Origin: Cephalopachus bancanus
Taxonomy: Eukaryota; Chordata; Mammalia; Primates; Tarsiidae
DNA: 64,000 bases
Assembly (NCBI GenBank): GCA_027257055.1
Contig: JAPVLO010000275.1
Coordinates: forward strand, 1,426,001 to 1,490,000
Reading direction: 5' to 3'
In this document: positions 1-12,130 of the stretch, piece after piece
Numbering within the stretch: the first letter of the stretch is position 1
Layout: every line of letters starts with the position of its first letter
Notes under the pieces: model-generated
Database searches by the model: none
What the model saw: only the letters and a program-made list of their open reading frames with translations
Told to the model about the DNA's origin: nothing
Made by a program: the position numbers and the translations under genes

Positions 1-2
1 CC

Positions 3-816
3 TTGATGAACACAGATGTTAAAATTCTCAACAAGACCCTAGCAAACCGGATTCAACAACACATCTCAAAAATCATCCACTATGACCAAGTAGGCTTCAT
101 CCCTGGAATGCAAGGCTGGTTCAACATTTGTAAGACCATAAATGTAACTAAATACATCAATAAACATAAAAACAAACATGATTATATCATTAGATGCAGA
201 AAAAACTTTTGATAAAATCCAGCACCACTTTTTGTTCCATCCAAGCCTTGAACATCTAGGCATAGATGAGACATACCTCAAAATAGTAAGGCCATCAATG
301 AGAAACCCACAGCCAGCATACTGATAAACAGACAGAAATTGCAACCATTTCCGTGAAAACTGGAACAAGACAAGGATGCCCAGTCTCACCCCTCCTGTTC
401 AACATAGTTTTGGAAGTCCCAGCTAGAGCAATCTGACAAGAGACAGAGATCAGGGGTATCCAAATAGGAAAGAGGAAGTCAAGTTATCTCTCTTTGCAGA
501 CAACATGATTCTATACCTTGAAAATCCAGGACAATCTGTCAAAAACCTCCTTGCACTGATAAAGGACTCTGGCAAAGTCTCAGGGTATAAAATAAATGTG
601 CAAAAGACAATTGCATTTCTATACACCAATAATAAACAAACAGAAAACCCAAATAAAAAACACAATTCCATTCACAATAGCCACAAAAAAAAAATGAAAT
701 GCCTTGGCATCTTCCTAACCAGAGATGTGAAAGAACTTTACAATGAAAACTACAAAACACTGCTCAAAGAAATCAAAGACAACACAAACAAGTGGAAAAA
801 TATTCCATGCCCATAG
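3..816 (+). pseudogene. L1 ORF2 reverse transcriptase remnant
   Basis: Frames at 3-212 and 505-816 read as L1 ORF2 reverse transcriptase: the first contains the finger/palm stretch around [14 protein letters not shown], the second follows the catalytic loop and enters the thumb ([15 protein letters not shown]). They are joined by frameshifted sequence with stops. The catalytic FADD box is read at 493-504 as FADN, so the second metal-binding aspartate is lost. In an intact L1 this protein nicks the target and reverse-transcribes the L1 RNA; this copy cannot. It continues beyond the left edge and is followed, after the Alu at 1115-1400, by the ORF2 C-terminal part. Confidence 0.9.
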
Positions 817-1114
817 ATTGGAAGAATCAACATTGTTAAGATGTCCATTCTACCTAAGGCAATCTACAGATTTAACGCAATACCCATCAAATTACCAGCA
901 ACATTCTTCTCAGACCTAGACAACAATACAGGAATTCATATGGAACCATAAACAACCAAGAATAGTCAAAACAATCCTCAGCAAAAAAAACAAACAAAGC
1001 AGGAGGTACCACACTCCCAGACTTTAAACTTTATTATAAAGCTACAATAATCAAAACAGCCTGGTACTGGTACAAGAACAAGCAATAGACCAATGGAATA
1101 GAATTGAGATTCCA

Positions 1115-1400
1115 GCCGGGCTCAGTGGTTCAGCCTGTAATCCCGTGCCTTTGGGAGGCTGGTGAGTGGATTGCCTGAGCCCGCGGGTTTGAGACCCGCC
1201 TGGGTAGCGAGACCTCATCTTTACAATAAATCAAAAAATTAGCTGGTTGTGGTAGCACGTGCCTATAGTTCCAGCTACTTGGAAGGCTAAGGTGGAAGGA
1301 TCGCCCGAGCCCAGCAGGTCGAGGCTGCGGTGGCCGGGAGCAGCCACTGCACTCCAGTCTGGGCGACAGAGTGAGACTCCAACTCAAAAAAAAAAAAAAA
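1115..1400 (+). mobile_element. Alu SINE, lineage-specific subfamily, full length
   Basis: Dimeric Alu with left arm, middle A-rich linker and right arm ending in a poly-A. It has the diagnostic words AATAAATCAAAAA and GACTCCAACTC. A target-site duplication AATTGAGATTCCAG flanks it (1102-1115 and 1399-1412), inside L1 ORF2. The Pol III B box is close to consensus but reads GGTTTGAGACC, with one change from GGTTCGAGACC. Confidence 0.95.
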
Positions 1401-2447
1401 TTGAGATTCCAGAAGCAAAACCTCAATTTCTCAACTAACTCATCTTCGACAAAGCCTCCACCACCAACGACTGAGTAGACGAGAACCTCTTCAGTAAATG
1501 GTGCTGGGAATACTGTCTGACCACATGCAGGAGATTGAAACAGGACCCCTACCTATCCCCATACACAAAAATCTACTCTAAATGGATCAGAGACTTAAAT
1601 GTAAAACCTCAAACTATAAGAACCTTAGAAAATGCAGGAGACACTCCTATGGAAATTGGAACTGGCAACCAATTCCTGATTAAAACCCGAAGTGCCCATG
1701 CCGTAAGAGATAAGATAGACAAGTGGGACCTCATCAAATTGACAAGCTTCTGCAAAGCCAAAGAAACCATCAAGAGAGCAGGGAGACAACACAGACTGGG
1801 AAAAAATATTTGCCAGCTCCATGTCTGACAAAGGCCTAACATCTAGGATCTACAAGGAACTCAAACATGCTGAAAAGAAAAAAACAAGCAGCCCTATTAC
1901 AAAGTGGGGAAAAGATATGAAGAGACAGTTCTCAAAAGAAGACAAACAAGGAGCCAACAGATACATGAAAAAAATGTTCAGACTCACTAGTCATCAAGAA
2001 GATGCAAATTAAAACTACACTGAGATACCACCTAACTCCAGTCACAATAACCATCATCAATAACTCCTGGAGAGGATGTGGCGAAAAGGGAACACTTCTA
2101 CACTGTTGGTGGGAGTGCAAACTAGTACAGCCTCCGTGGAAAACAGTGTGGCAATTCCTAAAAGTTCTAAAAATCGACCTTCCATATGACCCTACAATCC
2201 CCCTACTGGGAATATACCCAGAAGAACTCAAATCACTCTATAAAAAAGATACTGCACATGTATGTTTATTGCAGCGTTGTTCACAATAGCAAGAACATGG
2301 AACCAACTGTGCTGCTCATCAAAAGAAGACTGGATTTTTAAAAATGTGGTACATATATGCAATGGACTATTATGTAGCCATAAAAAAGAACAAAACCATG
2401 AACTTCACAGCAACCTGGATGGAATTAGAGTTTATAATACTGAGTGA
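1401..2447 (+). pseudogene. L1 ORF2 C-terminal remnant
   Basis: Reading resumes after the nested Alu. The frame at 1535-1828 gives the region after the thumb ([31 protein letters not shown]). The frame at 2002-2289 gives the cysteine-rich C-terminal segment ([19 protein letters not shown], then [21 protein letters not shown]). At least two frame changes break it. Function in the intact family is RNA binding and retrotransposition; here it is a fossil. Confidence 0.88.
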
Positions 2448-2538
2448 TCTTTCACAGAAACAAAGAACTGAATAACACATGGTCTCACTCATAAGTGGAC
2501 CTTGAACAACTACCACAATACTATAAGAAAAGGATTGA

Positions 2539-2829
2539 GCTGGGCTCGGTGGCTCAGCCTGTAATCCTGCGTCTTGGGAGGCTGAGGTGAGTGGATTGCC
2601 TGAGCCCGTGGGTTCGAGACCCGCCTGGGAAACTTGGCGAGACCTCATCTCTACAATAAATCAAAAAATCAGCCGGGCGTGGTAGCGCATGCCTGTAATT
2701 TTGGCTACTTGGAAGACTGAGGCGGAAGGATCGCCGGAGCCCAGCAGGTCGAGGCTGCGGTGGTCGGGAGCGGCCATGCATTCCAGTCTGGGCGACAGAG
2801 TGAGACTCCAACTCAAAAAAAATAAAAAA
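2539..2829 (+). mobile_element. Alu SINE, lineage-specific subfamily, full length
   Basis: Same subfamily as the copy at 1115. The B box reads GGTTCGAGACC, a perfect match to the Pol III consensus. The target-site duplication AGAAAAGGATTGA occurs at 2526-2538 and 2829-2841. It is inserted in the 3' UTR of the surrounding L1, so it is younger than that L1. Confidence 0.95.
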
Positions 2830-3036
2830 GAAAAGGATTGACAGTGGCGGGAAACTATGGGGAGCAGGGGCAGGGAGGGGCAGGGAAGTGGGATTAACAG
2901 TATTCATTATCTGCCTGGAGAAGGGGGGCACACCTCATCAACAAGGGTACCTGCACAATGAGTATTTGTATACCTAATCCTTAACTGTACCCCACAATTT
3001 TAAAACTTAAAATTTTTTTTAAGTTAAAAAAAAAAC

Positions 3037-6000
3037 AACTATACTTAGGCCTATCATATTTGAACTACAGAAAACCAAAGACAAAGAGAAAATGACAAAA
3101 GACCCCAGAGGAGTGTGGGGAAACACCCTACCAAGGGACAAAGATAAGAATTATACTTCTCACCAGAAACCACACAAGTAAGAAAAGTTGACTGAAATAA
3201 TTAGAGTTTTGAAAGAAAAATACCCACACCAACTTAGAATTCTATGTTCAGCAAAATTATCCTTCAAAAGTAAAGGAGAAACAAATAGTTTCTCAGACAA
3301 ACAAAATTCAGGGAATTCATCACCGGCAGACATATCCTGAAGTAAATGTCAAAATATTTTTCTTCATGCAGAAGGAAAAATATATAGGCTAGAATCTTGC
3401 ATCTACCTTTAGAAGTGTCCAAAATGGTATAAATGAAAGCAAAATAAAATTTTCTGTTTTCTTACTTTTAAAGTAACTTTATTTAAAGCAATAATAGTAA
3501 CAATGTGCTATGTGATTATGACATATAAATAAGTGAAGTTAATGACAGCAAGGCCCCAAGTGACAGGAAGGAGGAATTGAAAGTAATCTGTTACAAGGTA
3601 GTTGTACTAAGTGTGAGGAGATATAGTGTTGTTTGCAGATAGGTTTAGATTATTTTAAAATGTATATTGTAAACTCTAAGGCACTGACAATTTTTAAAGA
3701 ATTATTAATTATTATTATTTTTAAAGACATATTAATTAATTAAGCTAAGAGAGACGCTATAATGAACTTACATAAAATGATCAGCTGAAACCAGAATAGG
3801 GAGAAAAAGAAATCTGTGACAAGAATAGAAGACAATTTCTAAAAAGTGTGATATTAATCTAAACACATCAATAATCATTGTAAATGTAAATGGTCTACAC
3901 ACACCAATTAAAAGACAGAGGTTTCCAGAGTAGAGAAAAACACAAGACCCAACCATATGCCGTCTACAAGACACCCACTTTACATATAGAGACACTGGCA
4001 GGCCAAAAGGAAAGGTCTAGAGAAAGATTGACCATGATAACTCTAATCCAAAGAATGCTGCAGTACCAATATGAATTTCAGACAAAGCAGACTCCAAACC
4101 AAGGAAAATTATAAGGGATAAAGAGGAGACATGACATCATGGGAAAGGGGTCAATTTTCCAAGAGGACATCACAATTCTAAAAGGCTGTGTACCTAAAAA
4201 CAGAGCATTAAAATATATGAGGCAAAATCTGATAGAATTGAAAGAAGAGACAGGCAAACCCACTACTGTAATTGGAGACTCAAACCCCAGCTCACCTCAC
4301 CCCCAGTAACTGATAGAACAAGTAAGCAGAAAATCAATAAGGAGAGTTCACTTGAATAGCCCTATCAATCAATCCCATCATTTATAGAACATACCACCCA
4401 ACAACAGCAAGTTACACATTCTTCTCAAGCTTGCATGGGATGTTCACCAAGATAGACCACATTCTGGGCCATGAAGCGCACCTTAACATGTATTCAAAAA
4501 TAGAAATCGTAAAAAAATATATATTCTCAGACCAGAATGGAATTAGACTAAAAACCAGTAACAGGAAGACAGGTGGAAATTCCTAAATATCTGAAAATCA
4601 AACAACATAATTCTAAATAACACATAGGTCAAAAATGAATTTATTAAAAAAAAAAACTTTTAAAAGTTTTTTTGAATTAAATAAAAATGAAAATACCACT
4701 TACCAAAATTTGTAGAATGTGACTAAAGCAGTGCTTAGAAAAAAATTTACAACACTAAATCTGCATATTAGAAAGATTAAGCTGGGCTCGGTGGCTCAGC
4801 CTGCAATCCCGCGCCTTGGGAGGTTGAGGTAAGTCGATTGCCTGAGTCCGCAGGTTCGATACCCGCCTGGGCAACTTGGCGAGACCTCATCTCTACAGTA
4901 AATCAAAAAATTAGCCGGGTGTGGTAGCGCGTGCCTGTAGTTTCAGCTACTTAGAAGGCTGAGGCGGAAGGATCGCTGGAGCCCAGCAGGTCGAGGCTGC
5001 GGTAGCCGGGAGCAGCCACTGCACTCCAGTCTGGGCGACAGAGTGAGACTCCAACTCAAAAAACAACAACAACAACAACAACATCAAAAAAAAACCAGAG
5101 AGATTAATAAGATAAAGAAGAACAACTTAAGCCTAAAGCAGAATAAAAATAATAAAAATTAGAACAGAAATCAATGAAATTGAAAACAGGGAAAAAATAA
5201 AGAAAATCAACAAACCTCAAATTTGCTTTTTTTTGACCAGGCTAACCAAGAAAAAGGAGAGAAAACACAAATTACCAATATCAAAAATAAAAGAGAATTC
5301 ATCAATATTGATTCTATAGACATCAAAAGGTTAATAAAGGAATACTACAAAGAGCTCTATGCCCCAAAATTTGATAATTTAGATAAAATGGGCCATTTCT
5401 TTAAAAGACACACTATCAAAACCCACATAAGGAGAAATAAACCTGACAGCAATATCTATTAAAGAAGTTGAATCAATAATTAACAACTTTCCAAAAGAAG
5501 AAATCCTTGACCCAGATGACTTCACTGGTGGATTCTACCAAAATTTAAGGAAGAAATTATACAAATCCTCCACAATCTAGTCCAGAAGTCAAAAGAGGAA
5601 GGAATACTTCTCAATTCATTCTAGGAAGCCAAGTAAACCCTCTAACATCAAAACCAAAGAATTACAAGAAGAGAAAACTAAAGACCACCATATCTCATGA
5701 GTGTACCACTGAAAAGTCCACAGCAGAAATTAACAAGTCAAATCCAACAATGTATACAAATAATTGTACACTACAACCAAATGCTATTTGTTCCAAGGTT
5801 GCCATGTTGGTACAACATTAGAAAAATCAATGGTTATAGTCCACCACATCAACAGACTAAAGAAGAAAAATCATTCAATGCTATTAACTGATGCAGAAAA
5901 AGCATCTGACAAAATCCAACACCCATTTCTGATCAAAACAAACAAACACTCACCTAGTTGAGAATACAGAACAACACCCCCAGCTTGACAAAGAACATTA

Positions 6001-6530
6001 CAAAACTCCTACAGCTATTAGGGAAATGTCAACATAAAACACACAGTAAGATACACATCACACCTGATAGGCTGGCCATAATTAAATCAACAAAAGACAG
6101 AAATTCACAAGTGTTGGCGAGGATAGGGAAAAATGAGAAACCTCGTATATTGCTGGTGGGAATGTCAAATGGTACAGCTGCTGTGGAAAGCAGTTTGACT
6201 GATCTTCAAAAAGTTAAGCAGAATTACCACATAATCCAGCAATTCCACTCCTAAATACATAATACAACACAAAAGTATTGAAAACAAGTACTCAAACAAA
6301 CATTTGTACGACATGCTCATGGCAGCATTATTCATGACAGATAAACAGTGAAAATAACACAAATGTCCATCAGCTGATTACTGGATACACAAAATGTGCC
6401 ATATCCAAACCACAGAATAGTATGTAGCCATAAAAAAGGAAGGACGTTCTGACACATGCTACAACATGGATGATCCTCTGAAACATTATGTTAAGTCAAA
6501 GAAGCCAGACATAAAAAGTTACAAACTATT
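3037..6530 (+). mobile_element. Old mammalian L1 (L1M type), main block
   Basis: AT-rich, strongly decayed L1 whose text runs from the region before ORF2 through ORF2 to near the 3' end. Recognisable stretches include CAATTAAAAGACAGAGG (about 3905), the ORF2 RT fragment at 5697-5961 (IQIIVHYNQMLFVPR, then LLTDAEKASDKIQHP) and the late ORF2/3' UTR text at 6040-6500. Its tail resumes at 7149-7432 after an Alu fragment and a young L1. The Alu at 4781-5095 is nested inside. Confidence 0.8.
4781..5095 (+). mobile_element. Alu SINE, lineage-specific subfamily
   Basis: Full-length dimer with AGTAAATCAAAAA, the AGCCCAGCAGGTCGAGGC block and a tail of ACA repeats. The right arm has GGGAGCAGCCACTG, shared with the copies at 1115 and 2539. 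The flank GAAAGATTAA (4771-4780) is partly repeated after the tail (5097-5107), an imperfect target-site duplication. Confidence 0.94.
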
Positions 6531-6533
6531 CTT

Positions 6534-6640
6534 GGTAGGCTGAGGCTGGAGGACTGCTTGAGCCCAGGATTTCGAGGTTGCAGTGAGTTATGATCACACT
6601 ACAACCTGGGCAACAGAGCAAAAACTTTTCTCTTAAAAAA
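6534..6640 (+). mobile_element. Alu right-arm fragment (FRAM-like)
   Basis: The sequence from TAGGCTGAGGCTGGAGGA to GCAACAGAGCAAAAAC matches an Alu right monomer, diverged. It sits in the old L1 just before the young L1 insertion at 6648. Confidence 0.75.
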
Positions 6641-6647
6641 GGTCACA

Positions 6648-7148
6648 AATTCCTTCCACATGATCCAGCAATCCCTCTATTGGGAATGTACCCGGAAGAA
6701 CTCAGATCATTCTACAAAAAAAGATACCTGCACACGCGTGTTTATTGCAGCACTATTCACAATAGCAGAAACATGGAACCAACCATGCTGCCCATTGAAA
6801 CTGGACTGGATAAAAAAAAATGTGGTACATACACAAAATGAATACTATGCAGCCATAAAGAAAGACAAACATGGACTTTGCAGCAACTTGGATGTATTTA
6901 GAGTCTATTATACTCAGTGACCTATCACAGAAACAAAGAACAGAGTACCATATGTTCTCACTCATAAGTGGACCTTGAACAATTATTATAATACTATAAG
7001 AAAAGGATTGGCAGTAGTGGGAAACTGCCAAGGGAGGGGTAGGCACACCTCATCATCAGGGGTATGTGCATAATGAATATTTGTATACCTAACCCTGAAT
7101 TGTACCCCACATCTTTAAAATAATATAGTTTAAAAGAGCAATGAGGAA
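6648..7148 (+). mobile_element. LINE-1, short 5'-truncated copy with target-site duplication
   Basis: About 500 bases of ORF2 end and 3' UTR, matching the L1 at 1-3035 over CCTCTATTGGGAATGTACCC and onward. The duplication AAAAAAGGTCAC lies at 6636-6647 and 7149-7160, showing insertion by target-primed reverse transcription into the old L1 tail. Confidence 0.9.
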
Positions 7149-7432
7149 AAAAAGGTCACTTACAGAAAACATGCAGAATAGGTAAATCCATGGAGACAGA
7201 AAACAGATCTACAGTTGCCAGCGGCTGGGGGTAGGGACATGGGGAGTGACTGCTTGCTTAAGGAGTATGAATGTTTCCTTCTGAGATGATGAAAATGTTT
7301 TAGAACTAAAGAGAGAGAGAGAGAGATGATGGTCCCACAACACTGGAAAGTCACTAGATATACTGTATTACACACTTTTAAATGGTTAACAGTTATTTTA
7401 TGCTATGTGAATTTTACTTCAATTTTTTTTAA
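7149..7432 (+). mobile_element. Old L1 3' end (continuation of 3037-6530)
   Basis: This is typical L1M 3' text: GTTGCCAGCGGCTGGGGG, GATGATGAAAATGTTTTAGAA, and TTAAATGGTTAACAGTTATTTTATG. It ends in a short T/A tail. A (GA)n run at 7310-7326 interrupts it. Confidence 0.75.
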
Positions 7433-9181
7433 ACCCTACAGATAGCACCATATTTAATGATGAGAAACTGGACCTCTTCCCCTGAAAGCAAAGAAAGGGA
7501 GAGCCACAGCATCCAGTGCTGCTGGACATCAGGAAGACGAGGACACAGAACCCTGGTGCTGTCTCAGCAGGGCGACGGGGGAAGCCTACCCGGGAGGCTG
7601 AGGACTGGCCAGACCGACTTCTGGTTTCTAGGAAGTAGGCTCACACAGAGAACGAGAAGCAGGAAAGACAAAAGAAACTTCCTGCAAATCGCACTGGACA
7701 AGGCATCAAGGCAAGCACGAGGATGACAAGCCCCCAAGCGAGGGGGTGAGGCTCAGGAGGAGCCTTTTCCTGCCCAGCTTCACCCCGTACTTAAAACTCT
7801 GAAAGGCCAAGCACTAAGGCATCAGCACAGAAAGGGAATGAGGCAGAAAGCAGGCGGCCACGTGTTGGTCAGACTCCTGGCTGCTCAGAGACGAGGAATA
7901 ACCTCTGGAAAAATGGCACCATAGGACCCACAGGGAGAGACAGCAGCACAGAGGAGGACATGGTAGCACTGGTGAGCACCAGCTGGCTGGGTGCTGAGGA
8001 CCCTCCACCCACCCTGCCTCCAAGACAGGAGGCTGAAGCCTCTTCCTCTGAAGAAATTGGACTCTCACAGTGCTAGGGGGTGTTTGTTCCTGTGTCATGA
8101 CGTAGCCTATCCTGACAGTTACACGCTGCATAAAGATTCAACCTAAAATGATGATATAGCTGTACTGGTTAGATGGAACAGCTCTCACGAGGGAAATCTA
8201 CGAGTTAAAAACATCTTCACCACACAGGAAGTCAAGAAATAGCAGCGTGTGCATATTCTTTACAAATACAGAGATGAATCCCAGAGGAAACCGCTACAAG
8301 AGCCGGAAGGGGTGGCCTACGGGTTGAGGCACAGGCTGTTGGGGGATAGTTGGGCCGAGGCCAGGGGTCTGCTTTTTTTCCATGAACCTTATAAAACTCT
8401 TTGACCTCTTAAAATATGTATATGTATCATAATGATAAAATAGAAATAATGTTTGAAAAAAGTAGATCAAGACATTGGGCCTTGAAGGGGTGAGGCTGGA
8501 CAGTGCATGCCATGTTGCAGGAAGAGAATGTCTGGCCCAGAATGAGCAAGCCCATGCATAGGTCAGTCCTCACAGCCTCAGTTTCCCCAGCACCCTAGAC
8601 AGGACCTAGGGCAGTGACAGAGGCATGGCAGAGGCTTTGAATTCTGGCTCCCCCACATGGGCAACAACCTCAATGACCATTAGGGGAGTGACTCTGTGGC
8701 TTCCCTGGCACAGCGCACAGCACGTGTGGAGTAATTCTGCTGTTACTGCTTTCAAGGTCTCAACTAATATCTGGAGCTGCATTGCTGTGGGTTGAGAAGC
8801 AGAAGCAGGACAGGTCGTGGGGTCAAGTTTTCCCCTGAGAGGGCGTGAAGCAGGATGGTGCTGAGCCAGCTCCCTGGGAACAGGGTCTAGGTTGGGGCTG
8901 GGAGCCATGGGGAAGCCAGCGGGAGCAAGGCCATGAGGGGAGAGCAGTACATTAGAACGGGCAGCTGGAACGCAGGTTGGACTGCCCACTTAGGGATGGG
9001 ACTTGACTGCGGCATAGCTGTGGCCCCACTGTGCACAGCACTTAGATATTCCACGAGGAACATGCTCTTGCAGGATGACTTCTGGCTGCTGACGATGCTC
9101 CCACCCCTGCAGGAGGGGCTGGGCAGCTCCAACCAGATCCCATGGGCAGCTCGAGAATGGGTACTACCAGGCGAGGACTTG
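7433..9181. other. Single-copy stretch, no gene recognised
   Basis: I see no coding exon. ORFs here are short, overlap on both strands and have no recognisable domain. The AT-rich piece at about 8380-8460 resembles the tail of a very old L1. A short word at 8576-8590 (CCTCAGTTTCCCC) could be a MIR core scrap. Confidence 0.5.
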
Positions 9182-9632
9182 TTATGGGTTGAATTATGTC
9201 TCCCTCTTCTCCCCAAATAATGTTGAAGTCCTAATCCCCAGGTCCTGTGCATGTGACCCTGTTTGGAAATACAGTCTTTGCAGATGATCCAGTTAAACTG
9301 AAGTCATTAGGGTGGGCCCTAGTCCAATATAACTGTGTCCTTATAAAAAGGGGAAATTTGGATACAGAGGTAGAGACATAGAGAGAAGGCCATGCAGAGA
9401 TCAGAATTAGGCTGCCACAAGCCAAGGAACATGGGACAATGTCGGCAAACCACCAGAAGCTAGGAGAGAGGCATAGAACATGTCTTTCCCTCACAGCCTC
9501 AGAAGGAACCCACCCTGCCGACACCGCGATCTTGGATGCCCAGCCTCCAGAACTGTGAGACGGTAAGCTTCTGTCATTTAAACCACCCACTCTTTGGTGC
9601 CATGTTACAGTTTCCCTAGGAAACAAATACAG
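9182..9632 (+). mobile_element. Solo LTR, MaLR/MLT1-like
   Basis: The sequence begins near TATGGGTTGAATTATGTC and ends near CCTAGGAAACAAATACAG, with the internal words GGGTGGGCCCTAGTCCAATA, GTCCTTATAAAAAGGGG and GCCTCCAGAACTGTGAGA. These are hallmarks of an ancient mammalian MaLR-type LTR. At about 450 bp it is the size of a solo LTR, with no internal region beside it. The same family occurs antisense at 41585-41994. Confidence 0.8.
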
Positions 9633-10631
9633 GCCTGGATACTAGTGTTCTCCAGCCATCGATACCCCTGAGGTGACACCCCCTCAGATCCAGCCTTGGA
9701 GCAGGTGCCTCAGACACAACCCCAGTGCCCTGCACAATCCACTTACTGTAGTGGCTGCCAGTGTTTCAGGCTGCCCCTGGGGAGTGTACAGCCCACACTG
9801 CCAGTACCTGGGACTGGCCACCTGCGTCAATGGCAGACGGTTTGGGACGTGGAACAACTTAGGAACTGTTACTGCCAGGTCTGGGAGGGAAAGCCTGCAC
9901 ACTTCCTGCCAGCCTCTGCCTCCGGGGCTCCCCAAAAGAACTGATCATCTGCCCCAGGCCCCATCAGCACCATAAGGGGAAGGGAGGCTGCCCAAGGAAG
10001 CAACACAGCATGACACAGAGAATGGGAGACGGTGGGTGAAGACAAGAGAAGGGACCTGGTGGGTCCCATGGACAGGATCTCAGAGGCAAGAGTGACAGGG
10101 TCACAGGAAATGAACGGTCTTCTCTCTGTCCACTTGTCCTCTGTGAACACCTGTTCTCCTTCCTGCTTTTCTCCTCAAAATAAACGTAAATTTGCAAAAA
10201 CAGAAAACAATGCGAAAGCTTAGAGAAGCTTTAGTTAGAGAACAGCGAGGGCAATGGCGGGAGCACCTCTCCTCCCGGCCCCCATCAGCACATCAGCCAG
10301 GTCAGAACGACAGCACGCCAGGCGAAGCACAGAGGTGACTGCAATACAGCCTACTCACTCGGAATCTCCAGGCTCAAGAAGACATGCAACCTGCCTGCAG
10401 GACAGTCCTGGCCTCCGTGGTGATGTGGCCTTCGTGGTGATGTGCCCACTCAAGACTCAGCAACTCAAGAGGCTGTGGAGGAGAAGAGCACACATAGGGC
10501 ATCAATTGCCAAGAAAGCAAACCTCTGACTCAACAGCAGGGGCCGGTGCAGATCATAATGAGGGCCGCAAACTGATATTAGGGAGCCAGTAGCTCCCTGC
10601 CCAGAACCTCCAAAGCTTGAGATAGGATCAG
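9633..10631. other. Single-copy stretch, no gene recognised
   Basis: Moderately GC-rich, with overlapping ORFs of about 80-110 codons on both strands and no domain. I see no repeat that I can name. Confidence 0.45.
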
Positions 10632-10738
10632 GACCAGGTGTGGTGGCTCACACCTATAATCCCAGCACTTTAGGAAGCCAAGGCAGGAGGATCACTTGAG
10701 GCCAGAATTTGAGACTCTAAAACAACAACAAAAATTTA
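10632..10738 (+). mobile_element. Alu left-monomer fragment
   Basis: It starts ACCAGGTGTGGTGGCTCACA and runs to GAGACTCTAAAACAACAAC, so it has only the first part of an Alu left arm with an A-rich end. It is diverged. Confidence 0.85.
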
Positions 10739-10739
10739 A

Positions 10740-11305
10740 AGGAGCAAAAAGAAAAAGAAACAAGATCAGAACTTCAATATGCTCCAGAGCAGGTAAATAT
10801 TTGAAAAGCACATGTCAATCCTGATTCTCAACTCTTTACACGAGCCCTTGTATAGATTCCCAAAGGTAGGCAGATAACTCATGATTCTAGCCCAAGTGCA
10901 GCAGGGCTTCATTCCAAGCTCATGGGGAATGCATTTCTCAAACCCTCCTGGAGGAAGATACAGGAAACCCAGTGCCATGAATATTTCAAGTTTCATTTGC
11001 TCTGATGGGGAATGAAACACATTCATCAAGCTTCCGTTCCCAATTTGTTTTAAAAGAGTAGCAAAATGCTACATGACATACAGAGTTTGGCATCATTTAA
11101 AACAGAGTGTGCCACACACGGTGGGCGGGGACTTCTTCAAATACACTAAACAAACCCTTTACAAAGAAGGGGCAATGATGTCCACGTTGGTGCCCAAGCA
11201 GCCACCCAGATGAGCAGGTGACATTTTCTCCCTGAGATGTGGTGGCCGTCAGCACCACCCTCATGTTAGTCATCTGCCTGCATTTCCTCGCAGGACTGAG
11301 TGGCA
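10740..11305. other. Single-copy stretch, nothing recognised
   Basis: There is no named repeat and no convincing ORF. The minus frame at 10766-11029 has no recognisable domain. Confidence 0.4.
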
Positions 11306-11309
11306 CAGA

Positions 11310-11425
11310 CAGACACCTTGAGTCACATCCTAGCTCTGCCACTTACAGTCTAGGAAGACTCTGTAACCTGTCTGTACCTCAGTTTCCTTGCCCCAAAGGA
11401 TGATCACAGGAGCCCCCAGAGCAGA
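11310..11425 (+). mobile_element. MIR SINE fragment
   Basis: CTAGCTCTGCCACTTACAG followed by CTGTACCTCAGTTTCCTTG is the MIR core, in sense orientation and old. Confidence 0.75.
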
Positions 11426-11929
11426 TCGCAGGGATACTGTGGTTCAGGTCTAGCTCTGGCACCTGCCTCAAGCCCTCTCCCTGCATCTGCCTATCACGTC
11501 ACAAGGGAGGTGGCACCATGACTTATGAAGCTCCTTGAGCCTCGACATCAACGGCTGCTGTGTTCCGTCTCACTGCTTCCTCTGGCCTGCGTTTCTTGCC
11601 CAAGGAGCAACCACCCAGTTGGAGGCCTCCAGAATCTAATCACCCCCAACTCCATCACTTGGACAAGGCGGGGGGACATAGTCCAGCTGGGGAAAACCCA
11701 GGCCCAAGCCTACCTGTGCTCCCCATACTACCCTGTGAGCACAAGGAACACACCTACCACTAGGGAGTGTAATGGGTTGCATGGAAGTCCAGCCCTGCAT
11801 AACAAGGTCATTGTCCCCAAACCACAGTGTAAAAAGCCCACTGAAGTCCTGGGCCTAGACCCTGCCAATGGCTACCCTGCCCCTACCACACTCTTGCCCC
11901 ACTCTGTCTGTGCCCTATCTTTCCCACAG

Positions 11930-12130
11930 CCATGTTTGAACCATTCCCCCTTTTGTTCCTCTAAAATCTTCCTGGCAAACTCCTATTCAGCCTTTAAAAC
12001 CCAGCTGGGGAAGGCATCACTGAACTCTGGCAGTAATCACTCTTCTCCACCATGTCTTATTGCTGCACTTCTCACACTCACTCCTGACCATCTCTCCCAC
12101 TCCCTCTCGGCCTCCTACCTGGCCCCATAG
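11930..12130 (+). mobile_element. L2 LINE 3' fragment
   Basis: AACTCCTATTCAGCCTTTAAAACCCAGCT is typical L2 3' text (quoted piece: CAGCCTTTAAAACCCAGC). The following GGGAAGGCATCACTGA and CTCCCACTCCCTC also fit. The long plus ORF at 11525-12130 overlaps it and is therefore not a gene. Confidence 0.65.

Larger units (their letters stand above)
1..3035 (+). mobile_element. LINE-1, 3' part, lineage-young type, cut by left window edge
   Basis: The segment carries the second half of L1 ORF2, a short 3' UTR and an A-rich tail ending near 3035. The 3' UTR has the words CACACCTCATCAACAAGGGT and TGTACCCCACA, which recur in the L1 pieces at 6648-7148, 15339-16262 and (antisense) 35948-36070, so all four belong to one L1 lineage. 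Two Alus are inserted in it, at 1115-1400 and 2539-2829, each with target-site duplications. Stops and frameshifts make it inactive. The 5' end lies outside the window. Confidence 0.93.

Noticed and set aside
1130..1426. ORFs inside Alu elements (also at 2554-2931, 13730-13918, 32615-33022, 47480-47743 and others)
   Set aside because: These are translations of antisense Alu sequence, a common artefact.
11525..12130. 201-codon plus ORF
   Set aside because: Its second half is an L2 3' fragment and the first half shows no domain.
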